64,000 bases of DNA from Nonomuraea guangzhouensis (GTDB taxonomy: Bacteria; Actinomycetota; Actinomycetes; Streptosporangiales; Streptosporangiaceae). The DNA lies in assembly GCF_019396345.1 (NCBI RefSeq), contig NZ_JAHKRM010000046.1, positions 1-64,000 of the forward strand. Direction: 5' to 3'. The notes below the pieces were generated by a model. It had not been told where the DNA came from, ran no database searches, and saw only the letters and a program-made list of their open reading frames with translations. This document shows, in pieces, positions 8,233 to 16,290 of the stretch (position 1 is the stretch's first letter; every line of letters begins with the position of its first letter). The position numbers and the translations under genes are program-made.

Positions 8233-9158
8233 AGGACCTGCTGCGCGTCGCCGACCTGTCCCCGCACGACCTCGCCCATCTTCTCGACCGCGCCGAACAC
8301 TTCGCACGCCAACCCCTCGATGCACGCGAACTGCTCAGCGGCCGGACCGTTCTGCTGTACTTCGCCAAACCGTCCACCCGCACCCGGATCTCCGCCGAGA
8401 CCGCCGTGGTCCGACTCGGCGGGACACCGCTCACCGTCGGACCGGCCGAGCTGCAGCTCGGCCGCGGCGAGACCATCGGTGACACCGCCCACGTCGTCAG
8501 CTCCTACGCCTCCGCCGTCGTCATCCGGACCTTCGCCGACGACGACGTGAAAGCCTTCGCCCAGGCGGCGCACGTCCCGGTGATCAATGCCCTCACCGAC
8601 GGCCACCACCCGCTGCAGGCGCTCGCCGACCTCATGACGCTCCGCGAGCACGTCGGCGACCTGCGAGGACGCAAGATCGCCTACGTCGGCGCCGCCACCA
8701 ACGTCACGCACAGCCTCATGGAGGCCACCGCCCTGGCCGGGCTGTCGATGGCCGTCGCGACTCCCGACGCCTACCGCCCCGATCCGGCCGTCGAAGCCGT
8801 GGCCAGGAAGCTGTCCACCGGCGGACAGCTGCTTCTCACTGACGATCCCCGCGAGGCGGTCGCGGGCGCGGACGCCGTCTACACCGACGTGTGGCTGTCC
8901 ATGGGCGATGCGGCGGAGGAGAAGGAGTCGCGCGTCGCCGCGCTGACCCCGTACCAGGTCACCGCGGAACTGATGGCCGCCGCCCGCCCCGGCGCGATCT
9001 TCCTGCACTGCCTGCCCGCCCACCGCGGCGAGGAGGTCACGGCCGAGGTGATCGACAGCCCCGCGTCCCAGGTGTTCCACCAGGCGGCCAACCGGCTGCC
9101 CACGGCGCAGGCCGTACTGGAGGCGCTGCTCACCCGTACCCTGGCGGGAGCCCTATGA
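8229..9158 (+). CDS. arcB: Ornithine carbamoyltransferase (catabolic)
   Basis: 309 residues. Carbamoyl-phosphate motif FAKPSTRTR at about 44-52, HHPLQALAD at about 122 (the usual HPxQ site with Leu), ornithine loop DVWLSMGD, and HCLPAHRG near 262. In this operon it should run toward citrulline phosphorolysis, giving ornithine plus carbamoyl phosphate. GTG 8229 overlaps the arcA stop by 4 bases and places the N-terminus at the family edge (KDLLRVADLS). A biosynthetic argF would be expected elsewhere in the genome. Confidence 0.93.
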   Translation: MKDLLRVADLSPHDLAHLLDRAEHFARQPLDARELLSGRTVLLYFAKPSTRTRISAETAVVRLGGTPLTVGPAELQLGRGETIGDTAHVVSSYASAVVIRTFADDDVKAFAQAAHVPVINALTDGHHPLQALADLMTLREHVGDLRGRKIAYVGAATNVTHSLMEATALAGLSMAVATPDAYRPDPAVEAVARKLSTGGQLLLTDDPREAVAGADAVYTDVWLSMGDAAEEKESRVAALTPYQVTAELMAAARPGAIFLHCLPAHRGEEVTAEVIDSPASQVFHQAANRLPTAQAVLEALLTRTLAGAL

Positions 9159-10135
9159 GGATCGTCATCGCGCTCGGCGGGAACGCGCTGCTGCACCGCG
9201 GCGAACGCGCCGACGCCGCGACGCAGATCCGCAACGTCACGATCGCCGCCGAGCAGATAGCGCGCGTGGCCGCGCGCCACCAGGTCCTCATCGTGCACGG
9301 GAACGGTCCTCAGGTGGGGTTGCTGGCCGAGGAGAGCGAACGCGACCCCACACTGGACCGCGGCTATCCGCTGGACACCCTGGTGGCAGAGACGCAGGGC
9401 ATGATCGGCTACTGGCTGGCGCGGAGCATCGGCCGCCGCCTGCCCGACACTCATGTGGCCGCGCTCATCACCCAGGTCCGCGTGGACGCTGCCGATCCGG
9501 CCTTCGACCGTCCCGAGAAGCCCATTGGCCCCTACTATCCGGCGGCGGAGGCCGAGCGGCTGGCAGGGCAGCGCGGCTGGGCCTTCACCCAGGACCGGCA
9601 CGGCATGCGGCGCGTCGTCCCCTCGCCCCGGCCCACCGAGATCATCGAGCTGCCGATCATCCGACACCTGTTGGACGACGGTTGCCTGGTGATCGCGGGC
9701 GGCGGAGGAGGAGCGCCCGTCATGGCCGACCAGTCGGGAGTGGAGGGCGTCGTGGACAAGGACCTGGTCGCCGCGCTCCTCGCCGAGCAGGTCGGGGCCG
9801 ATCTGCTGGCCGTCCTGACCGACGTGCCCTACGTGTACGCCGAGTACGGAACGCCCCGCCAGCATCCCATCGTGTACGCGGCGCCTGGCGAACTGGACGC
9901 CGGATCGTTCGCGGCCGGCTCCATGCGGCCGAAGATCAACGCTGTCCGCGCGTTCAGCGGCGCCACCGGACGACCTTCGGTCATCGGTGCCCTCGACGAG
10001 TTGGAGGCAGTCGTGACAGGCGCTCGCGGCACCCGGATCCAACCCAGGACCAAAGTTCCCCCTGACGACGAGAGGGACGCCCCAAGCGACGGGGGCCAGG
10101 AGACAGCGATCAGGCGGAGGATGCCGGACCGTTAG
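9155..10135 (+). CDS. arcC: Carbamate kinase
   Basis: 326 residues. Makes ATP from carbamoyl phosphate and ADP, the energy-yielding last step of the pathway. Motifs: RIVIALGGNALL at the N-terminus, HGNGPQVG at about 48, AGGGGGAPV near 190, and DKDLVAALLAEQVGAD. ATG 9155 overlaps the arcB stop. Family homology ends near residue 300 (ARGTRIQP); the last 28 or so residues read through a Dev-box-like sequence into DNA without family resemblance, suggesting that the original stop was lost in a rearrangement. Activity is probably unaffected. Confidence 0.92.
   Translation: MRIVIALGGNALLHRGERADAATQIRNVTIAAEQIARVAARHQVLIVHGNGPQVGLLAEESERDPTLDRGYPLDTLVAETQGMIGYWLARSIGRRLPDTHVAALITQVRVDAADPAFDRPEKPIGPYYPAAEAERLAGQRGWAFTQDRHGMRRVVPSPRPTEIIELPIIRHLLDDGCLVIAGGGGGAPVMADQSGVEGVVDKDLVAALLAEQVGADLLAVLTDVPYVYAEYGTPRQHPIVYAAPGELDAGSFAAGSMRPKINAVRAFSGATGRPSVIGALDELEAVVTGARGTRIQPRTKVPPDDERDAPSDGGQETAIRRRMPDR
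10046..10059. promoter_or_regulatory. Orphan Dev-box-like site in the arcC 3' end
   Basis: AGGACCAAAGTTCC matches 11 of 14 core positions but lies inside the arcC tail, with no intact plus-strand gene downstream. It may be the promoter of a deleted gene. Confidence 0.4.
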
Positions 10136-10217
10136 GCGTCGTCCTCGTCCCACAGCAACTCGTCGCGCACGTCTACGACGCCATCGACCCGGGCCGCGCG
10201 ACGGGCGATGAGCGAAA
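10132..10217 (-). pseudogene. BON-domain C-terminal remnant
   Basis: On the minus strand, ending in TAA at 10132-10134, the frame reads SLIARRAARVDGVVDVRDEL followed by LWDEDDA. This matches the last part of the BON domains in the island (compare VEGVIDVVSELTWD in the 14902 gene). The rest of the gene is gone and the fragment overlaps the 3' end of the DUF4389 gene in another frame. Confidence 0.5.
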
Positions 10218-10883
10218 CAGTTCATGGCCGCCCTGCTCCAGACGGAAGGGTGGGTAGGCGTCGGTCATCAGGCAGGCGTAGGCGGCCACCCGCAGCGCCC
10301 ACCGGTTCATGCCGAGTACGAGGTCGAAGATGCCGTGCGGGTAGCGGCCGGTGAACAGGAGGAAGGCGGCGGCGATGAGGACCAGCAGCCCGATCAGGCC
10401 GCCCCAGTCCAGGGTGTAGAGCACCCCGCCCGCGTCGGGCAGCCCGCCGCGCCAGGAGATGGCGCTGCCGCTGGTGAACAGGCCCACGATCAGGTAGTGG
10501 GGGATGGCCAGGAGCCACCATTTGACCAGTACCAGCCCCCGCGAGAGCCGCTCGGGGTAGTCGATCTCCAGCGTGGCCGGGTAGTCCGGGGCGGGGCCGA
10601 GGGTGAAGGGCGGGTAGCGGTCGGTGCCTAAGGCGCCGTAGCTGTAGTAGGCCACCCGCCAGGTCCAGCGCAGGACGCCAAGGTTGAAGTCGAACAGCGC
10701 GCGCGGGTAGCGGCCAGTGAACAGGATCGCGAAGAACGCGACGACGGTGAGCACACCGAAGGCGATCCACAGGAAGCCGAGCACGATGTAGTGGGGAATC
10801 GCCAGGATCCACTTGACGATCCACAGGCCCCGATTGAGCTGTTCTTCCAGCCGGGCCTCGACACGCACGGGATAAGGATTCAT
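10173..10883 (-). CDS. DUF4389 membrane protein
   Basis: 236 residues with two copies of the DUF4389 unit: NRGLWIVKWILAIPHYIVLGFL at about 17, and RGLVLVKWWLLAIPHYLIVG at about 117. Each is followed by an RYP(R/H)(A/G)(L/I)FD motif and PPF. About four membrane segments. Function unknown. The final 17 or so residues (after RLEQGGHE) run into an out-of-frame BON remnant, so the natural C-terminus was probably replaced. Start ATG 10883 is at the usual MNPYPV opening. Preceded by a Dev-box pair. Confidence 0.8.
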   Translation of the reverse strand: MNPYPVRVEARLEEQLNRGLWIVKWILAIPHYIVLGFLWIAFGVLTVVAFFAILFTGRYPRALFDFNLGVLRWTWRVAYYSYGALGTDRYPPFTLGPAPDYPATLEIDYPERLSRGLVLVKWWLLAIPHYLIVGLFTSGSAISWRGGLPDAGGVLYTLDWGGLIGLLVLIAAAFLLFTGRYPHGIFDLVLGMNRWALRVAAYACLMTDAYPPFRLEQGGHELFRSSPVARPGSMAS

Positions 10884-10918
10884 CTATCCAGCCCATCATC
10901 CGGTTCACCAGGTGACAG

Positions 10919-10954
10919 CAGCCGAAAGTCCTCCATACGGGCGCCGTTGGGCCT
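10919..10954. promoter_or_regulatory. Tandem Dev-like boxes upstream of DUF4389 gene
   Basis: CAGCCGAAAGTCCT (10919-10932, 9 of 14 core positions) and GCGCCGTTGGGCCT (10941-10954) are offset by 22 bp, starting 36 bp upstream of the DUF4389 ATG on the minus strand. Each has one good half-site. Confidence 0.5.
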
Positions 10955-11041
10955 GTACCACGGCGGCTCACTCTCGCCGCTGTCGGTGCGTGCGTTGCGC
11001 TGCGACCCCGGTTCAGCGTCGAGGATCCTGTGCTCCCATTG

Positions 11042-11077
11042 GGGTCGAAGGTCCCATCCCGCGGGGACCGTTGCCTC
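11042..11077. promoter_or_regulatory. Tandem Dev boxes upstream of GAPDH
   Basis: GGGTCGAAGGTCCC (11042-11055, 11 of 14, preceded by TTG as in the mycobacterial site) and GGGACCGTTGCCTC (11064-11077) are 22 bp apart and end 35 bp before the GAPDH ATG. Confidence 0.7.
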
Positions 11078-11112
11078 TGAACGCCGAGCCCGGTCCGCCG
11101 GACGATGGCGGC

Positions 11113-12096
11113 ATGAGAATCGGAATCAATGGCTTCGGCAGGATCGGCCGGGCCGTCCTGCGTCGCGTGCTCCGCACCGACCTGGAGATCGTCGCCATCA
11201 ACGACATCACCGACGCGGCCGCACTGGCCCACCTGCTCAAGCACGACTCCACTTATGGCGCGCTCGACCTTCCCATCACTGCCTCCACCGACGCTCTGAG
11301 CGTCAACGGCACGAGCATCGCGGTCAGTGCTCATGCCGACCCCGCCGAGATCGATTGGCGTGCCCACGGCGTGGAGCTGGTCATCGACTCCACCGGCCGT
11401 TTCCGGACCAGGGACGCGTTAGCCGGCCATTTGAAGGCGGGTGCCCGCAGGGTGCTGCTGTCGGCTCCCGGCAAGGGCCTGGACGTCACCATCGTGCCCG
11501 GCGTCAACGACGTCGCCTACGACCCGGCCCGGCACGAGATCGTCTCGCTGGCCTCGTGTACCACCAACTGCGTCGCTCCCATGGTCAAGGTGCTGCACCA
11601 GAGCTTCGGCCTGAGGCGCGGGTTCATGACCACCATCCACGCCTACACCGGTGACCAGATGCTGCTGGACGGGCCGCACAAGGACCCGCGCAGAGCGCGT
11701 TCGGCCGCGGTGAACATCGTGCCGACCACCACCGGCGCGGCCCGCATGGTCGGCCAGGTGCTGCCCGAGCTGGACGGCAGGCTGGATGGCATCGCCATCA
11801 GGGTGCCGGTCGAGGACGGCTCGATCACCGACCTGAGCGCCCAGCTCTCCCGCCCGGTCACCGCGCAGGAGGTCAACGACGTTTTCGCCGCCGCTGCCGC
11901 GGGCGAGTTGCAGGGCATCCTGCGTTACAGCACCGATCCGCTCGTCTCCCGCGACATCATCGGTGACGCGGCCTCGTGCGTGTTCGATTCCGGGCTCACC
12001 CAGGCTGGCGGCGATCTGGTCAAGGTGTTCGGCTGGTACGACAACGAGTGGGGTTATGCCAACCGGCTGGTCGAAATGGCCCAGCGAATGGCGTGA
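11113..12096 (+). CDS. gap: Glyceraldehyde-3-phosphate dehydrogenase, type I
   Basis: 327 residues. N-terminal Rossmann motif MRIGINGFGRIGRAVLRR, the NAD-type aspartate in INDITD at about 36, the catalytic motif SCTTNC with Cys at about 149, the HAYTGDQ loop, and the C-terminal YDNEWGYANR. Makes 1,3-bisphosphoglycerate for substrate-level ATP synthesis. It stands alone without pgk or tpi, so it is likely a second, condition-specific copy; Dev boxes upstream suggest induction with the anoxic set. Start ATG 11113 is at the family N-terminus. Confidence 0.93.
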   Translation: MRIGINGFGRIGRAVLRRVLRTDLEIVAINDITDAAALAHLLKHDSTYGALDLPITASTDALSVNGTSIAVSAHADPAEIDWRAHGVELVIDSTGRFRTRDALAGHLKAGARRVLLSAPGKGLDVTIVPGVNDVAYDPARHEIVSLASCTTNCVAPMVKVLHQSFGLRRGFMTTIHAYTGDQMLLDGPHKDPRRARSAAVNIVPTTTGAARMVGQVLPELDGRLDGIAIRVPVEDGSITDLSAQLSRPVTAQEVNDVFAAAAAGELQGILRYSTDPLVSRDIIGDAASCVFDSGLTQAGGDLVKVFGWYDNEWGYANRLVEMAQRMA

Positions 12097-12118
12097 CGCC
12101 GGAAGGGCTTTCTGGTTC

Positions 12119-12132
12119 GGGATTTTCGTCCC
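12119..12132. promoter_or_regulatory. Orphan Dev box between convergent genes
   Basis: GGGATTTTCGTCCC matches 12 of 14 core positions and has the TTC flank of the mycobacterial site. It lies in the 42-bp gap between the 3' ends of gap and the minus-strand oxidase remnant, where no promoter is needed. Probably left by a deletion. Confidence 0.5.
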
Positions 12133-12138
12133 TTCGGT

Positions 12139-12580
12139 TCACCGGCCGTGGATGCGGCGGCCGGTGATCTGGTGCGGGATGATGCGGATGTAGAGCTGCC
12201 GGTCGCCGCCGGCCCACGGGGTGACGTCGGAATCGGGGACCTTGGCCAGTTCGTCCGCCGACACGTGGTGGGCGGCACCCTGGATGAGGACGCTCCAGCC
12301 CTCGTGCTGTATCTCGTCCATCCTGTCGACCTCGAAACCGATTTTGATCTCCACGCCTTCCTGACCGGTACGCAGATCCTGGTCCATGGGGCCGCCGTAC
12401 GCGGTGCGAAACACGATGGCGCCGTCGTGGAGCTTGTAGTTGACGGGCAGCACCGTCGGTCCGTGCGAGCCGTTGAACGCCACGCGGCCGACACCGCCGG
12501 GCGCAACCAGGCGCAGACACTCCTCGGGCTCAAGCACTTCCAGAAACGCGGAGCAAGCCGTAACCGGCGCAGGGCCACCG
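12139..12580 (-). pseudogene. Pyridoxamine-5'-phosphate-oxidase-like protein, 5' end lost
   Basis: The C-terminal 145 or so residues of the frame (from LEVLEPEECLRLVAPGGVGR onward, with PTVLPVNYKLHDGAIVFRTA and EGWSVLIQGAAHHVS) form a near complete PNPOx-like split-barrel domain of the kind often found in actinobacterial stress regulons. The natural start and promoter are gone. The frame is joined at about 12580 to a GH65 remnant and runs open to 13041, so a chimeric protein of 300 residues could in principle be made. Flavin or F420 binding is a family expectation only. Possible internal GTG starts lack a ribosome site. Confidence 0.65.
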
Positions 12581-13041
12581 AACCGGGCCGGACCAGTTCT
12601 CGGCGGTGAAGGTGGTTTCGAGCGCTGCCAGATACGGGTCGGCCATGGACACCAAACGGCGTTGCCGTACGAGGGTGACGCGGCCCGCCTCGTCGCGCCA
12701 GCGTGATCCCCGCAGCAGCACCCCCTGCCGCAGGTCGAGCTCCTGGCGGTACTCCAGCAGGTCAGCCCGCTCCGGGCGGAACCGCGTCGAACCGGGGTGG
12801 CGAACGTCAGTGGCAGCCAGTCGGGCAGATTGACCAAGTCCTCATTGGTGACCGTGCGGCCCGCGACCGTGGAGGCCAGCCGGTCGTAGCAGCCCGCGGC
12901 GTAGGTGCCAGGCGTGCGCACCTCGCCGTCAGGCGTCGCGCCGCGCGTGGCGAACCGGCCATTGCCCAGCGTGCACAGCACCTCGCGTAACCACTCCGAG
13001 GCCGGGTCGAACCCCTCGTAGGCGAGCGTCCAGGGATTCAT
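12575..13041 (-). pseudogene. GH65 sugar phosphorylase, N-terminal remnant
   Basis: From ATG 13041 the first 84 residues are the N-terminal domain of a GH65 (trehalose/maltose/kojibiose) phosphorylase: REVLCTLGNGRFATRG, PGTYAAGCYDRL, NEDLVNLPDWLPL. Near 12780 the frame breaks, and the homology resumes in another frame (RADLLEYRQELDLRQGVLLR to AENWSGPV). It ends at about 12580 where PNPOx sequence begins. More than 500 residues, including the catalytic barrel, are missing. ATG overlaps the stop of the HAD gene, the usual GH65/beta-phosphoglucomutase pairing. Confidence 0.8.
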
Positions 13042-13793
13042 CGCCGCAACACAGGGACGCGGCCGGTGATGGCCAGCTCGGCCAGATCCGTCACCATGAC
13101 GTCCGCTCCGGCGCGACGCATCGCGGCCCGCTGCGAGCCCGTCCGATCCACGCCGACTACCAGGGCGAAGCCGCCTCTGCGGCCGGCCTCGACACCGGGC
13201 AGCGCGTCCTCCACGATCGCCACCTCGCCCGCCGGAAGCTCCAACCGGTGAGCGGCGTCCAGGAACAGCGCCGGGTCAGGCTTACCCGGCAGGCCCAGCC
13301 GCGCGGCTTCGGTACCGTCGACCAGCACGTCGAACAGGTGCATCAGCCCTGCGGACGAGATCACCGCGCGGCAGTTCCTGCTCGCCGACACCACGGCGGT
13401 ACGGCAACCGCGCCGCCGCAACTCGCGCAGCAGGTCAACGGTCGAGCCGAAGGCGGCCACCCCATGCCTGTCGATCTCCTGGACGAACAGCGCGTCCTTG
13501 GCCAGCCCGAGCCCGTGCACGGTCGGCGCGCCCGGCTCATCCTGCGGCCCGCCTTCGGGCAGGCAGATACTGCGGGAGGCCAGAAACGTGCGCACCCCGT
13601 CCAGACGCGAGCGCCCGTCGACGTAGCGCAGGTAGTCGGCGCTGATGTCGAACGGGGTGGAACGGCCGCCCAGGAAAGCGTCGAACACGTGCTTCCACGC
13701 GGCCGCGTGGACCCGGGCAGTGTCGGTGACCACACCATCGGTGTCGAAGACGACCGCACGGAGCCGCGTCAGATCGATGGCTGCCATGCCCAT
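13038..13793 (-). CDS. HAD-superfamily hydrolase, beta-phosphoglucomutase type
   Basis: 251 residues. HAD motif I is VVFDTDGVVTDTARVHAAAW, with Asp at the second catalytic position replaced by Thr-Asp spacing as in some PGM-like proteins; motif II is VVSASRN; motif III/IV is GKPDPALFLDA and VEDALPGVEAG. In this context it would convert beta-glucose-1-phosphate from a GH65 phosphorylase to glucose-6-phosphate. The partner phosphorylase downstream is destroyed, so the enzyme may now lack a substrate. Starts at 13793 and 13787 are both possible. It shares the Dev-box region with the divergent USP gene. Confidence 0.8.
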   Translation of the reverse strand: MGMAAIDLTRLRAVVFDTDGVVTDTARVHAAAWKHVFDAFLGGRSTPFDISADYLRYVDGRSRLDGVRTFLASRSICLPEGGPQDEPGAPTVHGLGLAKDALFVQEIDRHGVAAFGSTVDLLRELRRRGCRTAVVSASRNCRAVISSAGLMHLFDVLVDGTEAARLGLPGKPDPALFLDAAHRLELPAGEVAIVEDALPGVEAGRRGGFALVVGVDRTGSQRAAMRRAGADVMVTDLAELAITGRVPVLRR

Positions 13794-13823
13794 GACGCTA
13801 CGCACCCGTCACCGGCGCGAACA

Positions 13824-13859
13824 GGGTCCTTCGGCTCTTGCCTGACAGACTTCCGGCCC
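13824..13859. promoter_or_regulatory. Tandem Dev-like boxes between HAD and USP genes
   Basis: GGGTCCTTCGGCTC (13824-13837) and CAGACTTCCGGCCC (13846-13859) each match about 9 of 14 core positions and are 22 bp apart. Individually weak; the spacing is what supports them. They lie between divergent starts at 13793 and 13916. Confidence 0.5.
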
Positions 13860-13915
13860 TGCAACGGTGCTCCGTGAACGAGTCCGATGGAGAGGTGACG
13901 AAGGAGGAAAAAATC

Positions 13916-14758
13916 ATGATCATCGTAGGTGTGGATGGCTCAGTGACCGCGCGGGCCGCAGTGGAGTGGGCGGCCAACGACGCCTTCCGGATGAGAGAGC
14001 CACTGCGGATCGTGCACGCCGTGGACCGCTCGCCGTACCAGATCGGCAGGTTCGCCAACGTCGCTCTGCCCGACACGCTGCTGCGAGAGGGACAGCGGAT
14101 CCTGCGCGAAGCGCTGGCCCTGGCCCACGAGCGTCAGCCCGGCGTCGAGGTCACGACGCAGGACATCGAGGGCGCGCCCGCCGAGGTGCTGCGCGAGCAG
14201 GCCGAGGACGCGACCGAGATCGTGCTCGGCAGCCGCGGGCTCGGCGGGTTTGCCGGAGCGCTGCTGGGCTCGGTCAGTACGCACGTGGCGGGCCACGTGC
14301 ATGGCCCCGTCGTGGTCGTACGCGGCGATCACCAGCCGGTGCGCGGGGAGATAGTGGTCGGTGTGGACGACTCGCCCGAATGCGAGCCCGCGCTGGCCTA
14401 CGCCTTCCGGCAGGCCAAGCTGCGGGGGAGCGCGCTGAGGGTGGTGCACGCCTGGCAACTGCCGGTGCACGCGTTCGCACCCGGGGTGCCCTACGACATG
14501 GATGAGGTTCGCGTAGCGCAGCACCAGGTCGTCCACGACCGGCTGGAAACGTTCAAGAAGGACAACCCGCAGGTGACGGTCGTCGAGGACGTCCAGCCAG
14601 CGCAGCCGGTGGAAGCCCTCACCGACGCCTCCGCCCGCGCCGACCTGCTGGTGGTGGGCTCGCACGGCCACGGCGCGACGGGAGCGATGCTGCTCGGCTC
14701 GGTCAGCCGCGGGGTTCTGCACCACGCCCGCTGCCCGGTGGCGGTGGTACGCGCATAG
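13916..14758 (+). CDS. Universal stress protein, two USP domains
   Basis: 280 residues with tandem USP domains (about 1-137 and 144-280). Each begins IIVGVDGS / IVVGVDDS and ends with the ATP-binding G-2X-G-9X-G(S/T) loop (GSRGLGGFAGALLGSVS; GSHGHGATGAMLLGSVS). This tandem form is typical of the DosR-regulon USPs of mycobacteria. A perfect AAGGAGG ribosome site precedes ATG 13916. Likely an ATP-binding regulator of growth arrest; the partner is unknown. Confidence 0.92.
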   Translation: MIIVGVDGSVTARAAVEWAANDAFRMREPLRIVHAVDRSPYQIGRFANVALPDTLLREGQRILREALALAHERQPGVEVTTQDIEGAPAEVLREQAEDATEIVLGSRGLGGFAGALLGSVSTHVAGHVHGPVVVVRGDHQPVRGEIVVGVDDSPECEPALAYAFRQAKLRGSALRVVHAWQLPVHAFAPGVPYDMDEVRVAQHQVVHDRLETFKKDNPQVTVVEDVQPAQPVEALTDASARADLLVVGSHGHGATGAMLLGSVSRGVLHHARCPVAVVRA

Positions 14759-14810
14759 AAGCCTTCTGCCGACGAGGAACACGACCCGCAGCCCGTGGTC
14801 CACGCCTTGC

Positions 14811-14846
14811 AGGACCAAAGGCTCTGCGAGGAGGGACGTTCGCCCA
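14811..14846. promoter_or_regulatory. Tandem Dev boxes upstream of second CBS-BON gene
   Basis: AGGACCAAAGGCTC (14811-14824, 10 of 14) and GGGACGTTCGCCCA (14833-14846, 10 of 14) are 22 bp apart. A half-site GTCCA sits one more step upstream (14789-14802). The ATG at 14902 follows. Confidence 0.6.
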
Positions 14847-14901
14847 TGCCGCCCATGGCCGCTCAAAGCGCATCGTTGGGGAGAGAGATGAGGAGGCCAC
14901 C

Positions 14902-15558
14902 ATGGCCATCAAGGTCAGGGACGTCATGAGGAACGTCGCCATCGCGGTGCGGGAGGACGCGTCGTTCGCCGAGATCGTGCGTACGATGCGCCGATACACC
15001 CTCGGGGCGGTCAGCGTGATCGATACTGATGGTCGGCCTGTGGGAGTCGTCTCCGAAGACGATCTGCTGCTCAAAGAGATGGACCCGGTACGGCACAGCG
15101 CTCCGATCTTCGAGAGCCGCAAACGGCGCGAGGAGCATAAGAGGGCGGCTGCGGTCACCGCGTCGGCGCTCATGAGCACGCCCGCGATCACTGTGACCCC
15201 GGCAACTCCGGTTCGCGACGCGGCCCGGCTGATGCACGAGAAGCGGATCAAGCAACTGCCGGTGATCGACGCGGTCACCGGGCGCATCGCCGGCACTCTG
15301 CACCAGTCAGACGTGCTGCGCGTTTTCACCCGGTCCGCGGGCGAGCTGGAGAGCGACGTCAGGGCCGTGATCGGTGACCGGACGTCGGTGTCGGTCAGCG
15401 TCTCCGGTGGAGTGGTGCGGCTCAGCGGCCGGATGGCACGCGGCTCTGAGGTCACCCGCCTGGTGGAGGAGATCCACCAGGTGGAGGGCGTGATTGACGT
15501 CGTCTCCGAGTTGACCTGGGACAGGGGCGATCTCATCGTCGTCCCGCCGCTGCTGTAG
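14902..15558 (+). CDS. CBS-CBS-BON domain protein
   Basis: 218 residues. First CBS (about 5-60) with RYTLGAVSVIDTDGRPVGVVS; second CBS (about 88-145) with MSTPAITVTPATPVRDAARL; BON domain at about 150-210 (SGGVVRLSGRMARGSEV). Paralog of the protein at 2171-2851. GAGGAGGCCACC before ATG 14902 is a strong ribosome site. Probably an adenylate-sensing regulator of the dormancy response; the target is unknown. Confidence 0.88.
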   Translation: MAIKVRDVMRNVAIAVREDASFAEIVRTMRRYTLGAVSVIDTDGRPVGVVSEDDLLLKEMDPVRHSAPIFESRKRREEHKRAAAVTASALMSTPAITVTPATPVRDAARLMHEKRIKQLPVIDAVTGRIAGTLHQSDVLRVFTRSAGELESDVRAVIGDRTSVSVSVSGGVVRLSGRMARGSEVTRLVEEIHQVEGVIDVVSELTWDRGDLIVVPPLL

Positions 15559-15608
15559 AGGCCCGACATGGAAGCCACCTGGCGGGCGGTGAGCATCGGC
15601 GAGGTCGT

Positions 15609-16244
15609 CTGGCCGACGTGATCCAGGACGGCAACCTTGGGCTGATAGAGGCAGTCAAGCGCTTCGACCACACCCGGGGCAACCGGTTCTCCACCGTCGC
15701 TGTCTGGTGGATCCGCAAGGCCATCCAGCGAGGGCTGGAGTTCGCCCCCACGGTGCGGCTGCCGATCGGGATGCGGGACCAGTTCGCCAAGATCGCCCGT
15801 GCGGAGATGGCGGTCACACATCGGCTCGGCCGCACGCCTACGGAACGCGAACTGGCCGAGGAGACGGGACTAAGGCCGGCGAAGCTCCTCACCTTGCGAA
15901 TGCTGCCGCGGGAATGCGTCAGCCCGGACACGGTGGTGGGTGAGGGGCCGCACCGCTCGACGCTGGGCGAGCTGCTGGAGGACGTTCAGAGCCTGCCCGC
16001 CGACCAGCTTGTCGAGCGCAAGGCGCTGACGGAGGTACTCACGTCACTCATCGAGGGGCTGGCTCCACGGCAGGCACTGATCATGCGGCTGCGGTTCGGC
16101 CTGGACGGGTACGCCACGCACACGCCCCGGCAGATCGCCAGGCAGATGGGGCTGACCCCGTATTGGGTGCGTCAGTTGGAGAAGGAGTCGCTTGCCTGGA
16201 TGCGCCGCCACGGTAGCAGGGGATTGCAGGCATGGGCATCGTGA
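15609..16244 (+). pseudogene. Sigma-70 factor lacking regions 1.2-2.1
   Basis: Starts abruptly in region 2.2 (LADVIQDGNLGLIEAVKRFDH) and continues through 2.3-2.4 (NRFSTVAVWWIRKAIQ), region 3 (LGRTPTERELAEETGL) and region 4 (TPRQIARQMGLTPYWVRQLE). The upstream half needed for core binding is absent and no ribosome site precedes the only candidate start (GTG 15618). Region 4 is intact, so a 208-residue fragment could bind -35 DNA if made, but I regard it as broken. A region 1.2 fragment of the same family lies near 930-1060. Confidence 0.65.
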
Positions 16245-16290
16245 CCCGCCTCGGGGCAGGTTGCGGCAAGAATTTCTAGGTAGGTGGGAC

